Shown here piece by piece: positions 25,153 to 32,829 of a DNA stretch of 52,134 nt. The stretch covers positions 1 through 52,134 of the forward strand of contig CAYSPU010000003.1 of the NCBI GenBank assembly GCA_964432995.1, in the 5' to 3' direction. Numbering within the stretch: position 1 is the first letter of the stretch; each line of letters opens with the position of its first letter. A program made the position numbers and the translations under genes. The DNA comes from CAYSPU01 sp964432995. GTDB lineage: Bacteria > Verrucomicrobiota > Verrucomicrobiia > Limisphaerales > JAHDYP01. A model generated the notes under the pieces. It was not told the origin of the DNA. It did not search any database and saw nothing but the letters and a program-made list of their open reading frames with translations.

Positions 25153-25479
25153 GTGCGCCTGACCTGTCCCGCCTGCCGGAAACTCAACGAGCCCACCGAC
25201 CTTGCCGCCGCCACCTGCACGCGCTGCGGCTGCGACCTCTCGATGCTGGGCGCCGTCCGACTCGCCGCCGCGCAATCCGCGCGGGCCGCTCTCCGCGCCC
25301 TGCGTTGCCGGGACTGGTCGTTGGCCCTCGAACATGCCCAACACTCCTGGTCATTGCAGAACAGCCCGGAAGCCGCCCGCCTGGCTGCGCTCGCATGCGG
25401 CGCCCTCGGCCGGATTGAACCGCTCCTGAGTTGGCGCCGACGAGCCGCGTTCATGGACCGCGCTCCTCGCCCCTCCTGA
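25153..25479 (+). CDS. Small zinc-ribbon protein, last gene of Hsp70-type operon
   Basis: A 108-residue protein starting with GTG two bases after the Hsp70 stop. The N-terminus is a zinc ribbon: CPAC at residues 5-8 and CTRC at 22-25 (CxxC-x13-CxxC), with one further Cys just after. Residues ~40-100 are Ala-rich helices that look like one or two TPR-type hairpins (SARAALRALRCRDWSLALEHAQHSWSLQNSPEAARLAALAC). I do not know a named family. Position and spacing make it part of the chaperone operon, where a zinc ribbon could bind clients, as the zinc-finger domain of standard DnaJ does; this is inference. Confidence 0.7.
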   Translation: MRLTCPACRKLNEPTDLAAATCTRCGCDLSMLGAVRLAAAQSARAALRALRCRDWSLALEHAQHSWSLQNSPEAARLAALACGALGRIEPLLSWRRRAAFMDRAPRPS

Positions 25480-25703
25480 ACCGGGCATTTCCGCGCTGAA
25501 ACGTTCGCCGGTCGGCGCTGGGCTGTTCCCGCTGGCGAGTCTGCAATCGGCACGATCGTCATGGCCGGACTACGGGCTGTTCGCGTCGGGACATTGATAA
25601 CCTCTGTGCTTATCTGCTCTCCCTGAGGCGCGCTCCGCTGACTTCAGGCTGCCGCTTCGGGCTTGCCTCAAGCCCGGAAACCACAAGAATCGGCCGCACC
25701 AGT
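25480..25703. other. Intergenic region with hairpin before cysteine synthase
   Basis: A 224-bp space. A 7-bp stem CGGGCTT-GCCTC-AAGCCCG lies at 25658-25676, 28 bases before the cysteine synthase ATG. It is too close to the start for a terminator of the previous operon without affecting the next gene; it could be a leader structure. I could not match it to a known riboswitch. Confidence 0.4.
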
Positions 25704-26591
25704 ATGCTCACCGACAACATTCTGGATCTCATCGGCCGCACGCCGCTGGTCCGCCTCAAGGACGCACTGATCTTTGCCAAGGCCGAGTTCCTGAACCCCG
25801 GAGGCAGCATCAAGGACCGCGTCGCGCTCGCCATGATCGAGGGAGCCGAGCGCGATGGCCGGTTGCGGCCCAATTCCATCATCGTCGAGCCCACTTCGGG
25901 GAACACGGGGATCGGCATCGCGCTCGTCGGACGGCTCAAGGGCTACCAGGTTCGCATCGTCATGCCGGAGAACATGAGTGTGGAGCGGAAGAAGCTGATC
26001 CGCAGCCTGGGCGCGGATCTGGTGCTCACGCCGGCCCACGAGAGCCTCCCGGGCGCGGTGGAGCGGGTGCGGCAAATGCAGGCCGAAGACTCACGCGTCT
26101 TCGTGCCCCAACAGTTCGAGAATCCCGACAACCCCCGAGTGCATTACGAGGAGACGGCGCACGAGCTGTGGCGGCAAATGAACGGGGACATCGCCGCCTT
26201 TGTCGCCGGCGTGGGCAGCGGGGGGACGCTGCAGGGTGTCGGCAAGTTCCTCCGGGAACACAAGCCCGGCGTCCGCATTGTAGCGGTGGAACCCAAGAAC
26301 GTGTCGGCCCTGCTGGGGCACGAACCCGGTCTGCACCAGATCCAAGGCATCGGCGATGGGTTCATCCCCGCCGTTCTCGATGTGAAGCTGGTGGACGAGA
26401 TCATCGAGGTGACCGACGAGGACGCGATCCAGACCACGCGGAAACTGGGCAGCGACTTTGGACTGCTCGTGGGCATTTCTTCCGGAGCGAACGTTTGGGC
26501 CGCACGGCAATTGGCGAAGAGGATCCACGGCAACATCGCCACTGTGCTCCCCGACCGCGCCGAACGCTACTTCAGCACGGCACTCCTCTGA
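25704..26591 (+). CDS. cysK: Cysteine synthase (O-acetylserine sulfhydrylase)
   Basis: A PLP enzyme that makes cysteine from O-acetylserine and sulfide. The 295-residue protein has IGRTPLVRL at the N-terminus, the PLP lysine in NPGGSIKDR, the Asn loop PTSGNTGIGIAL, MPENMSVERKKL, the PLP-phosphate loop GVGSGGTLQGVG, QGIGDGFIPAVLD and GISSGAN. It ends with VLPDRAERYFSTALL, the normal C-terminal strand, so it is complete although a little shorter than E. coli CysK. CysK is favoured over CysM by the GIGDGFIPA and MPENMS blocks. It stands alone, convergent with the sugar dehydrogenase gene. The functional Cys supply link to cysS 3 kb away is only positional. Confidence 0.94.
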   Translation: MLTDNILDLIGRTPLVRLKDALIFAKAEFLNPGGSIKDRVALAMIEGAERDGRLRPNSIIVEPTSGNTGIGIALVGRLKGYQVRIVMPENMSVERKKLIRSLGADLVLTPAHESLPGAVERVRQMQAEDSRVFVPQQFENPDNPRVHYEETAHELWRQMNGDIAAFVAGVGSGGTLQGVGKFLREHKPGVRIVAVEPKNVSALLGHEPGLHQIQGIGDGFIPAVLDVKLVDEIIEVTDEDAIQTTRKLGSDFGLLVGISSGANVWAARQLAKRIHGNIATVLPDRAERYFSTALL

Positions 26592-26678
26592 GCTCGGTCC
26601 CGTGCTGCGCCTCCAGAGGCTGGCGGACAGCCGGACGCGGAAGGTCGAAGCAAGTGGGCAGCGAGTGGGACGCGCGTT

Positions 26679-28142
26679 TCACGGGCTGACCGGTTCCAGG
26701 CGCACCACTTTGTCGGGCTTGTTCAGGACGACGTAGATCAGGCCGTCAGGGCCGGTGGACACGTCGCGCACGCGGCCGAGGCCCTTGAAGAGGAGTTCCT
26801 GTTCGACCACGCGGTCCCCGTCGAGGATCAGCCGGCGCATCTCTTCGGAGGCCAGGCCGGTCACCAGGAGGTTGTTCCGCCAGCGCGCAAAACGGTCGCC
26901 CCGGTAAAACTCGATGCCGCATACGGCCAGGGAGGGCGTCCAGTACACCACGGGCTGTTCCAGGCCTGCCTGGGCCGTGAGGGCGGTGATCGGCGTGCCG
27001 TTGTAGTTCATGCCGTAGGTGATGATCGGCCAGCCGTAGTTCACCCCGCGGCGGATGAGATTCAGTTCGTCGCCGCCCCGCGGCCCATGCTCGGTCTCCC
27101 ACAGCGCCCCCGTCACCGGATGCCGATCCAGGCCCTGCGGGTTACGGTGGCCGTAGCTCCAAATCGTGGGGAGCGCGTTGCTCCTCCCCACGAACGGGTT
27201 GTCCGGCGGAATCCGCCCGTCATCGAGCACGCGATGCACCTTGCCGTTCGGCCTCGAGAGGTCCTGCGCATCCTGCATGTGCCCGCGCTCGCCAATCGCG
27301 AAGAAGAGATGGCCGTCGTTGTCAAAGACCAGCCGGCAGCCGAAATGCACGTTGCCGGGCCGATAGCTCCACTCGGGCGCACGAAAGACGGTCTGCTGAT
27401 TCGTCCAGCAGAGGTTCCGGATCTGACCCCGCACGACCACCGTCATTCCGTGGTCACGCGCCTCCGGCCTGGCGCCTGCCTCCGCGTAGGCCAGGTAGAT
27501 CCAGCCGTTGGTCTCGTAGCCCGGGTGGGGTGCGACCTCGATCAGTCCGCCCTGGCCCTGGTAGCGCACCGCCGGGGTTCCCGTGACCGGCCTGAGGCTT
27601 GCCGCGGCGCGCTCGGCCAGGCGCAGCGTCCCGGGCAACTCGGTCACCAGCATCCGCCCGTCCGGAAGCCAGGCGAGCGACCAGGGTGTCGACAGCCCCT
27701 CGGCCACCGTGCGCAACCGAAAACGGTGCTCCCGGCTGCTCACCACTTGGTCACTGTCCGGCTTGGCATAGCCCGCCGGCGCGGTCTTCGCCGCAGCCGC
27801 CTTCTCGCGCATGAAGACCACCAACGCCCGGATCTCCGCATCGCTGAGATCACCCTTCATGGGCGGCATGCCGTTGAGTTCGTCGCCGTCGCGGATGATG
27901 CGGAAGAGAGTTTCGTCGTCGCTCTTTCCGTGAATCCAATGGTCATCCAGGAGGCTGTCGGTCTGTCCGCCCTCGAGGTTGGCCCCGTGGCAACCGGCGC
28001 AATTCCGGGCGTACAGCTCGCCGACCTCGCGGGTCTGGGCGGACAGCGGGCATGCCGCCAGCGCGAGGCCGAGGGCGGCGAGCAGCGCCGGCCGCGAGCG
28101 GCGCGAGGGTGCGCGCAAGTAAGAGGTGGCTAGCCGGGGCAT
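26679..28142 (-). CDS. Cytochrome c - PQQ-dependent sugar dehydrogenase fusion
   Basis: A 487-residue exported protein. It has an Arg-rich N-terminus and a hydrophobic segment ending in LALAACPLSAQ, which could be cut as a lipoprotein (LAAC) or by signal peptidase I. A class I cytochrome c domain follows: heme site CAGCH at about residue 48 and the Met ligand region LNGMPPM. Residues ~140-485 form a six-bladed propeller of the glucose/sorbosone dehydrogenase family (TPWSLAWLPDGRMLVTE, GQGGLIEVAPHPGY, GHRNPQGLDRHP, EHGPRGGDELN). By family it oxidises sugars or other aldoses in the periplasm, with PQQ and the fused heme passing electrons on. It is divergent from the histidine kinase gene with 135 bp between. 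Confidence 0.92.
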   Translation of the reverse strand: MPRLATSYLRAPSRRSRPALLAALGLALAACPLSAQTREVGELYARNCAGCHGANLEGGQTDSLLDDHWIHGKSDDETLFRIIRDGDELNGMPPMKGDLSDAEIRALVVFMREKAAAAKTAPAGYAKPDSDQVVSSREHRFRLRTVAEGLSTPWSLAWLPDGRMLVTELPGTLRLAERAAASLRPVTGTPAVRYQGQGGLIEVAPHPGYETNGWIYLAYAEAGARPEARDHGMTVVVRGQIRNLCWTNQQTVFRAPEWSYRPGNVHFGCRLVFDNDGHLFFAIGERGHMQDAQDLSRPNGKVHRVLDDGRIPPDNPFVGRSNALPTIWSYGHRNPQGLDRHPVTGALWETEHGPRGGDELNLIRRGVNYGWPIITYGMNYNGTPITALTAQAGLEQPVVYWTPSLAVCGIEFYRGDRFARWRNNLLVTGLASEEMRRLILDGDRVVEQELLFKGLGRVRDVSTGPDGLIYVVLNKPDKVVRLEPVSP

Positions 28143-28277
28143 AGCATCAGCAACCGATCATGCGGAAGTATGGCTGTCTGTCAATTGGTAGAACCGGCGG
28201 GTGCGATGCCGGGCCGCGCATCCGACGAGTCGTTTCCGCGCTTTACGGCCCTGGCTTTTCCACTAGAGTAACCGGCC

Positions 28278-29381
28278 GTGGGCGCGCTCCGTCACAGCAA
28301 ATTCTTCAGCGGTCTCCCGCCGACCGACGTCGATACTCTGGAACAGTCATCCGAGATCCGGAGTCTCAGGGCCGGGGAGTGCGTCTTTCAGGAGGGTGAC
28401 CCGGGCGACGGGATGTATGTGGTCCTGGAGGGGGTGGTGCAGGTTTCCTGTCTGGTGGGTGGAGACCAGAGGCGCGTGCTGTCGCACTTGCGGTCGGGCG
28501 ACTACTTCGGGGAGATGGCGATTGTGGACACTGGAGCACGGTCGGCGACGGTGTCGGCGGAGACGGACGTGCGCCTCTGTTTTCTGCCGAGCGTGGCGGT
28601 GCTGGCGGCGCTCCAGCGGTCGCCGATGCTGGCGATCTCCATGGTGCGCGAGTTCAGCCAGCGGATGCGGGAGTTTCACGCGTTGTATACGCGGGAGGTG
28701 GTGCAGGCGGAGCGGTTGGCGCTGGTGGGCCGGTTTGCGCGGTCGATCGTGCACGACCTGAAGAACCCCTTGAACATCATCGGCATCTCCTCGGACATCG
28801 CCGGATTGGAGACGACGTCCAAGGAGATGCGGGCGACGTCATGCGCGCGGATCCGGCGGCAGGTGGAACGGTTGACCAACATGATCAGCGAACTGCTGGA
28901 GTTCACGCGGGGGAGCGGGACGCCGGTGGCCCTGGCGCGAGTGGACTTCGCGGAATACGCCGGGCCGCTGCTGGACGAGATGGCCACAGAAGTGGCGTCC
29001 CGGGGGGTGACGTTGGTGCGGGAGAATGCGGTTCCGCGCGTGATGGTGCTGATGGATCCGAAACGGTTGACCCACGTGTTCCACAACCTGGCCAACAACG
29101 CCTGCGATGCGATGGCGGACGGCGGGACGCTGACGTTCCGCTTCTTGCAGAAGGGGAACGAGCTGACGGTCGAGGTTCAGGATTCGGGGAACGGCATCGC
29201 GCCGGAGATTGCGCCACGGCTGTTCGAGGCGTTTGCGACCTATGGCAAGCCGAGCGGGACCGGGCTTGGACTTTCCATCTGCAAAAGGATCATCGACGAC
29301 CACCAGGGGCGCATCGGAGCGCGGAACGCGGAAACGGGAGGAGCCATCTTCGCGTTCACCCTTCCGGTGGCCGCCGTCTGA
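28278..29381 (+). CDS. Cyclic-nucleotide-binding-domain histidine kinase
   Basis: A 367-residue soluble sensor kinase starting with GTG. Residues ~5-120 form a CAP-type cyclic nucleotide-binding domain (FQEGDPGDGMYVVLEGVVQV, LRSGDYFGEMAIVD, ARSATVSAETDV). After a helix, the dimerisation domain has the phospho-acceptor His in FARSIVHDLKNPLNIIG (about residue 159). The ATP-binding domain has the N box FHNLANNACDAM, DSGNGIAPE and the G2 box GTGLGLSI. No membrane helix or response regulator is visible in the gene or beside it, so its partner lies elsewhere. It precedes cysS by 39 bp on the same strand. The input may be a cyclic nucleotide, but the binding pocket (GEMAIVD-x-ARSATV) is similar to that of non-binding CAP-like folds as well. 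Confidence 0.92.
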   Translation: MGALRHSKFFSGLPPTDVDTLEQSSEIRSLRAGECVFQEGDPGDGMYVVLEGVVQVSCLVGGDQRRVLSHLRSGDYFGEMAIVDTGARSATVSAETDVRLCFLPSVAVLAALQRSPMLAISMVREFSQRMREFHALYTREVVQAERLALVGRFARSIVHDLKNPLNIIGISSDIAGLETTSKEMRATSCARIRRQVERLTNMISELLEFTRGSGTPVALARVDFAEYAGPLLDEMATEVASRGVTLVRENAVPRVMVLMDPKRLTHVFHNLANNACDAMADGGTLTFRFLQKGNELTVEVQDSGNGIAPEIAPRLFEAFATYGKPSGTGLGLSICKRIIDDHQGRIGARNAETGGAIFAFTLPVAAV

Positions 29382-29420
29382 AGCCGGCATCTCTCCACCC
29401 TTCCACCCCACTCGGTTTCT

Positions 29421-30836
29421 ATGGGACTGCGACTCTTCAACACGCTGACGCGGTCGGTGCACGACTTTGTACCGCGGGACCCCTCCGGCCGCCAGGTCGG
29501 GCTCTACTGCTGCGGCCCCACGGTCTACGACATCGCGCACATCGGCAACTTCCGCACGTTTGTCTTTGCCGACCTCTTGCGCCGCCATCTCGAGTTCCGC
29601 GGCTACGCGGTGACGCACGTGATGAACATCACGGACGTGGAGGACAAGATCATCGCCCGCGTGCGCGAGTCCGGGAGGTCGCTGACGGACTACACGCGTC
29701 AGTACGAGGCGGCTTTCCTGGAGGATCACGCGGCTCTGGGGTGCCGGCGTCCGCACCACCTGCCGCGGGCGACGGAGCATATTCCGGAGATGCTGGAAAT
29801 GGTGCAACGACTGATGGACCGGGGGATCGCCTACCAGGCGCCGGACGGTTCGGTCTATTTCAGCATCGAGAAGTACCAGGCGGCCGGGGGCACCTACGGC
29901 CAGCTCACGCGGCTGAACTTCGAGGAGATGCGGCCGGGAGAGCGGGTGAGCAACGACGAGTACGCCAAGGAGGCGGTGGCGGACTTCGCCCTCTGGAAGG
30001 CGCGGGTGCCGGAGGACGGCCCGGTGTTCTGGCCAAGCCCGTGGGGCGAGGGGCGCCCCGGCTGGCACATCGAGTGCAGCGCCATGAGCCGGAAGATCCT
30101 CGGCCTCAGCTTTGACCTCCACCTCGGGGGCGAAGACCTGATCTTTCCCCATCACGAGGACGAGATTGCGCAGAGCGAAGGGACGGGCGAACTGCCGCCG
30201 GGCGAGCGGTTTGTCCGGTGTTGGCTGCACGGAGCGCACCTCATGGCCGAGGGGAAGAAGATGAGCAAGTCCCTGGGCAACTTCTACACGCTGCGCGATC
30301 TCCTGACCAAGGGGTATGCCGGTCGCGAAGTGCGATATCTCCTCCTCACCGCCCATTACCGGGAGTCGTTCAATTTCACCCTCGAGAACCTGACCGGCGC
30401 CCGCAGCGCCCTGACACGGCTGGACGATTGCCTTGCCAAGCTCCGCGAAGCGGCGGGGACAACCTCGGCGCCGCCGGCGCCCTCGCTGCCGGAGGCCATC
30501 GGCCAGGCCCTCGACGACGACCTGAACGTCTCGGCGGCCTGGGGGGCCGTGTTCGACTGGGTGCGCGAAATGAACCGCCAACTGGCCGACGGACGGATGA
30601 CCGCAGAAGCGGCGGCAGCGGCCCTGGCCGCCTGGGAGGCTGTGGACGCGGTGTTGGGCGTGGGCTTGCGCCGGAACGACGAGGTGCCGGCCGACGTGCT
30701 GGCCCTTCTGGAGCAGCGGCAGGCGGCACGAAAAGCGCGCGACTTCGCCGGCGCCGACACCCTGCGCGCCGAACTGAAGGCGCGGGGGTGGCTGATTGAA
30801 GACACCCCGAAGGGACCGCGACTGAAACGGGTCTAA
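29421..30836 (+). CDS. cysS: Cysteinyl-tRNA synthetase
   Basis: Charges tRNA-Cys with cysteine in the cytoplasm. It is 471 residues, the normal length. The zinc-binding Cys lies in YCCGPTVYD, the HIGH motif is HIGN (DIAHIGNFRTFVFADLL), followed by HVMNITDVEDKII. A second zinc block is HIECSAMSRKILG, with HHEDEIAQSEG after it, and the KMSKS loop is KKMSKSLGNFYT. The C-terminal anticodon-binding helices are present. It is followed after four bases by the DUF1573-cytochrome gene and then tmk, a tight run with the kinase gene upstream. ATG 29421 is the only reasonable start. Confidence 0.97.
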   Translation: MGLRLFNTLTRSVHDFVPRDPSGRQVGLYCCGPTVYDIAHIGNFRTFVFADLLRRHLEFRGYAVTHVMNITDVEDKIIARVRESGRSLTDYTRQYEAAFLEDHAALGCRRPHHLPRATEHIPEMLEMVQRLMDRGIAYQAPDGSVYFSIEKYQAAGGTYGQLTRLNFEEMRPGERVSNDEYAKEAVADFALWKARVPEDGPVFWPSPWGEGRPGWHIECSAMSRKILGLSFDLHLGGEDLIFPHHEDEIAQSEGTGELPPGERFVRCWLHGAHLMAEGKKMSKSLGNFYTLRDLLTKGYAGREVRYLLLTAHYRESFNFTLENLTGARSALTRLDDCLAKLREAAGTTSAPPAPSLPEAIGQALDDDLNVSAAWGAVFDWVREMNRQLADGRMTAEAAAAALAAWEAVDAVLGVGLRRNDEVPADVLALLEQRQAARKARDFAGADTLRAELKARGWLIEDTPKGPRLKRV

Positions 30837-30840
30837 GCGG

Positions 30841-31914
30841 ATGATGCAGCCCAAGCGCCCAGGTTCCAGGAAGTGGATGAAGCGCATGGCGCTGGCGGGT
30901 TTCCTGGCCGCATCCGTCCTGTCTTTCGGGCGGGCGGCCGAAACCAACGGGCCGCCGTTGCCACCGGCGCCGCCATCGCCGCCGCCGCGGCCGACTACGC
31001 CGCCGCTGCAAGCGGTGCCGGCGATGGCGCGCACATCATCGGTGCCGGCCTCGGCGCGGTCCCCCGCGGTGCGACCGTCGCCGCCCCCGGCGGCGCCGAC
31101 GACTCCGGGGGCGCGCCTGCCCGCCCCGGGAATGACTTCGACGACCACGGTGCGGCGGGTGCTCGAGCCGTTCCCACTGGTGTTTGCGGAAGACGTGCGG
31201 GAGGTGGCGGTGGAAGCCGGGGCGACGAATGCCCTTTTGCGGTTCGCGTTCACGAATGCCAGCGGGAAGGACGTGGCGCTCCAGCGCTTGCACACGTCAT
31301 GCGGTTGTACCACGGCGAAGATGCCGCCGTTACCCTGGGTCCTGCCGGCGGGAACCAACAGCGAATTCGAGATCTCGATGGATCTCCGCGGCAAACACGG
31401 GCGCATCACCAAGATGCTGTATGTCTACACGGACCGCAGTTTCAAGGCGCTGACCATGCGGGTGATCGTCCCGAGCCCGGACCCGACGCTGGTGGGAGAA
31501 CGCCTCCGCAACATGCAGGCGGCGGCCGCCGACCGCCAGGCTGTCTTTCGCGGCAACTGCGCCGTCTGCCACTCCCAACCGGGACAGGGCAAGCAGGGGC
31601 GCGAGTTGTTCCAGGCGGTGTGCGCCGTTTGCCACGAGGCGCAGCAGCGTGCCGCCCTGGTGCCCGACCTCCGCGCGCTGCGCCATCCGACGGACGCCGA
31701 CCACTGGCGGCATTGGATCGAGTATGGCAAGGCCTACACCCTGATGCCCGCCTTTGCGGAGAACCAAGGAGGACCGCTCAGCCCGGAGCAGGTTGAGTCC
31801 CTGGTCGAACATCTCTTGGAACGTATCCCCTCGGGCGCGACCACGCCCAATCCCGCGACCCGGCGGGCGGACGGGACCAACACCGGGCCGCCGCGGGCGA
31901 CGGCGATCCAGTGA
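30841..31914 (+). CDS. DUF1573 - cytochrome c fusion, predicted secreted
   Basis: A 357-residue exported protein: signal peptide (about residues 14-32), a Pro/Ala-rich linker to ~110, a DUF1573 immunoglobulin-like domain (LRFAFTNASGKDVALQRLHTSCGCTTAKMP, the SCGCT motif is typical), then a heme domain. Two CxxCH sites (CAVCH at 240-244 and 261-265) are only 21 residues apart, and a single Met-containing segment (LMPAFAENQGG) is visible, so one or two hemes may bind. The start is at a double ATG, four bases after cysS, and six bases separate it from tmk. An electron-transfer or envelope stress role is possible but unknown. Confidence 0.88.
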   Translation: MMQPKRPGSRKWMKRMALAGFLAASVLSFGRAAETNGPPLPPAPPSPPPRPTTPPLQAVPAMARTSSVPASARSPAVRPSPPPAAPTTPGARLPAPGMTSTTTVRRVLEPFPLVFAEDVREVAVEAGATNALLRFAFTNASGKDVALQRLHTSCGCTTAKMPPLPWVLPAGTNSEFEISMDLRGKHGRITKMLYVYTDRSFKALTMRVIVPSPDPTLVGERLRNMQAAAADRQAVFRGNCAVCHSQPGQGKQGRELFQAVCAVCHEAQQRAALVPDLRALRHPTDADHWRHWIEYGKAYTLMPAFAENQGGPLSPEQVESLVEHLLERIPSGATTPNPATRRADGTNTGPPRATAIQ

Positions 31915-31920
31915 GGCGAC

Positions 31921-32601
31921 ATGCCAGGACTCTTCATCACTCTCGAAGGCACCGAAGGCGGAGGGAAATCCACGCAACTCCCCCTGTTGGCCGACCGTCT
32001 GCAGTCCCTTGGACATCGGCTCTGTGTCCTGCGGGAACCGGGCGGCACGGCCGTGGGCGAGGAGATCCGCCACACCCTGAAACACAGTCGGGGCGGCCAC
32101 GGCATGACGCCGGAAACGGAGTTGCTGCTGATGAACGCCAGCCGGGCGCAGTTGGTCCGCGAAGTGATCCGCCCGGCACTGGCCCGCGGGGAAATCGTGG
32201 TGTGCGACCGTTTTTACGATTCCACGACCGCGTATCAAGGCTACGGCAGGCAGTTGGCCCTGGATCAGGTGGCGCAGGTGATCCGCTTCGCCGTTGGGGA
32301 GACGCGACCGGACCTCACGCTGCTCCTGCGGGTGCCGGTCTCCACGAGCGAGGCGCGACGCCGGTTGCGGCAGGCCGACCCCGCATCTCCGGCAAACGCG
32401 GCGGCGGAGTTGCCGGACCGGTTCGAGGCCGCGGACCGCAGCTTCTTCGAGCGTGTGGAGCGCGGCTTCGATGCCATTGCAGCGGCGGAACCGGATCGGG
32501 TGGTCGTGGTGGACGCGTCGCGCGGCATCGGGGAAGTGCACGAGAGCCTCTGGCAAGCCGTGCAGCGGCTGTTGCGCCGGCGGGAGCTGCGTGCCGAGTA
32601 A
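31921..32601 (+). CDS. tmk: Thymidylate kinase
   Basis: Phosphorylates dTMP to dTDP for DNA synthesis. The 226-residue protein begins with the P-loop ITLEGTEGGGKST, then the dTMP site REPGGTAVGEEIR and the DRF motif VVCDRFYDSTTAYQGYGR. LPDRFEAADRSFFERV is the end of the lid region. The lid lies between (VSTSEARRRLRQADPA). GAGG lies five bases before ATG 31921. It is the last gene of the run kinase - cysS - DUF1573 - tmk and is convergent with the serpin gene, with a hairpin between them. Confidence 0.96.
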   Translation: MPGLFITLEGTEGGGKSTQLPLLADRLQSLGHRLCVLREPGGTAVGEEIRHTLKHSRGGHGMTPETELLLMNASRAQLVREVIRPALARGEIVVCDRFYDSTTAYQGYGRQLALDQVAQVIRFAVGETRPDLTLLLRVPVSTSEARRRLRQADPASPANAAAELPDRFEAADRSFFERVERGFDAIAAAEPDRVVVVDASRGIGEVHESLWQAVQRLLRRRELRAE

Positions 32602-32715
32602 CCGGCCACGAGCGAAGGAGCGGAGTGCGAAGGCCGGCGTCTCGAGGAGGGAACTCCGAAACGCCGGTGCCTGCGCCCGTTCGAAGGAGCACGCACCAGT
32701 CACCCACAACCGGGC

Positions 32716-32737
32716 GGACACGCGAGGCCGCGTGTCC
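32716..32737. terminator. Perfect 9-bp hairpin between convergent genes (repeat family)
   Basis: GGACACGCG-AGGC-CGCGTGTCC lies between tmk (plus) and the serpin gene (minus), followed by CCTACCTCC. No T-run, but the position between two convergent ends supports a bidirectional terminator role. It is related to the hairpins at 14679 and 34543-34597. Confidence 0.5.
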
Positions 32738-32829
32738 CTACCTCCTGGGTTGACGCACCCATGGAAGGGAGTTGAGCTCGCCTGTGCGGCAGCCTTCCCG
32801 AGCTACTCTGGTATAGCCACGCTTAACTC

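Noticed and set aside
25610..25703. Riboswitch (SAM or cysteine-related) before cysteine synthase
   Set aside because: A hairpin exists, but no conserved core of a known riboswitch class could be identified.
28163..28230. Possible tRNA-like sequence (GTCAATTGGTAGAACC)
   Set aside because: It recalls a D-arm, but there is no TTCGA T-loop or acceptor stem at the right distance.
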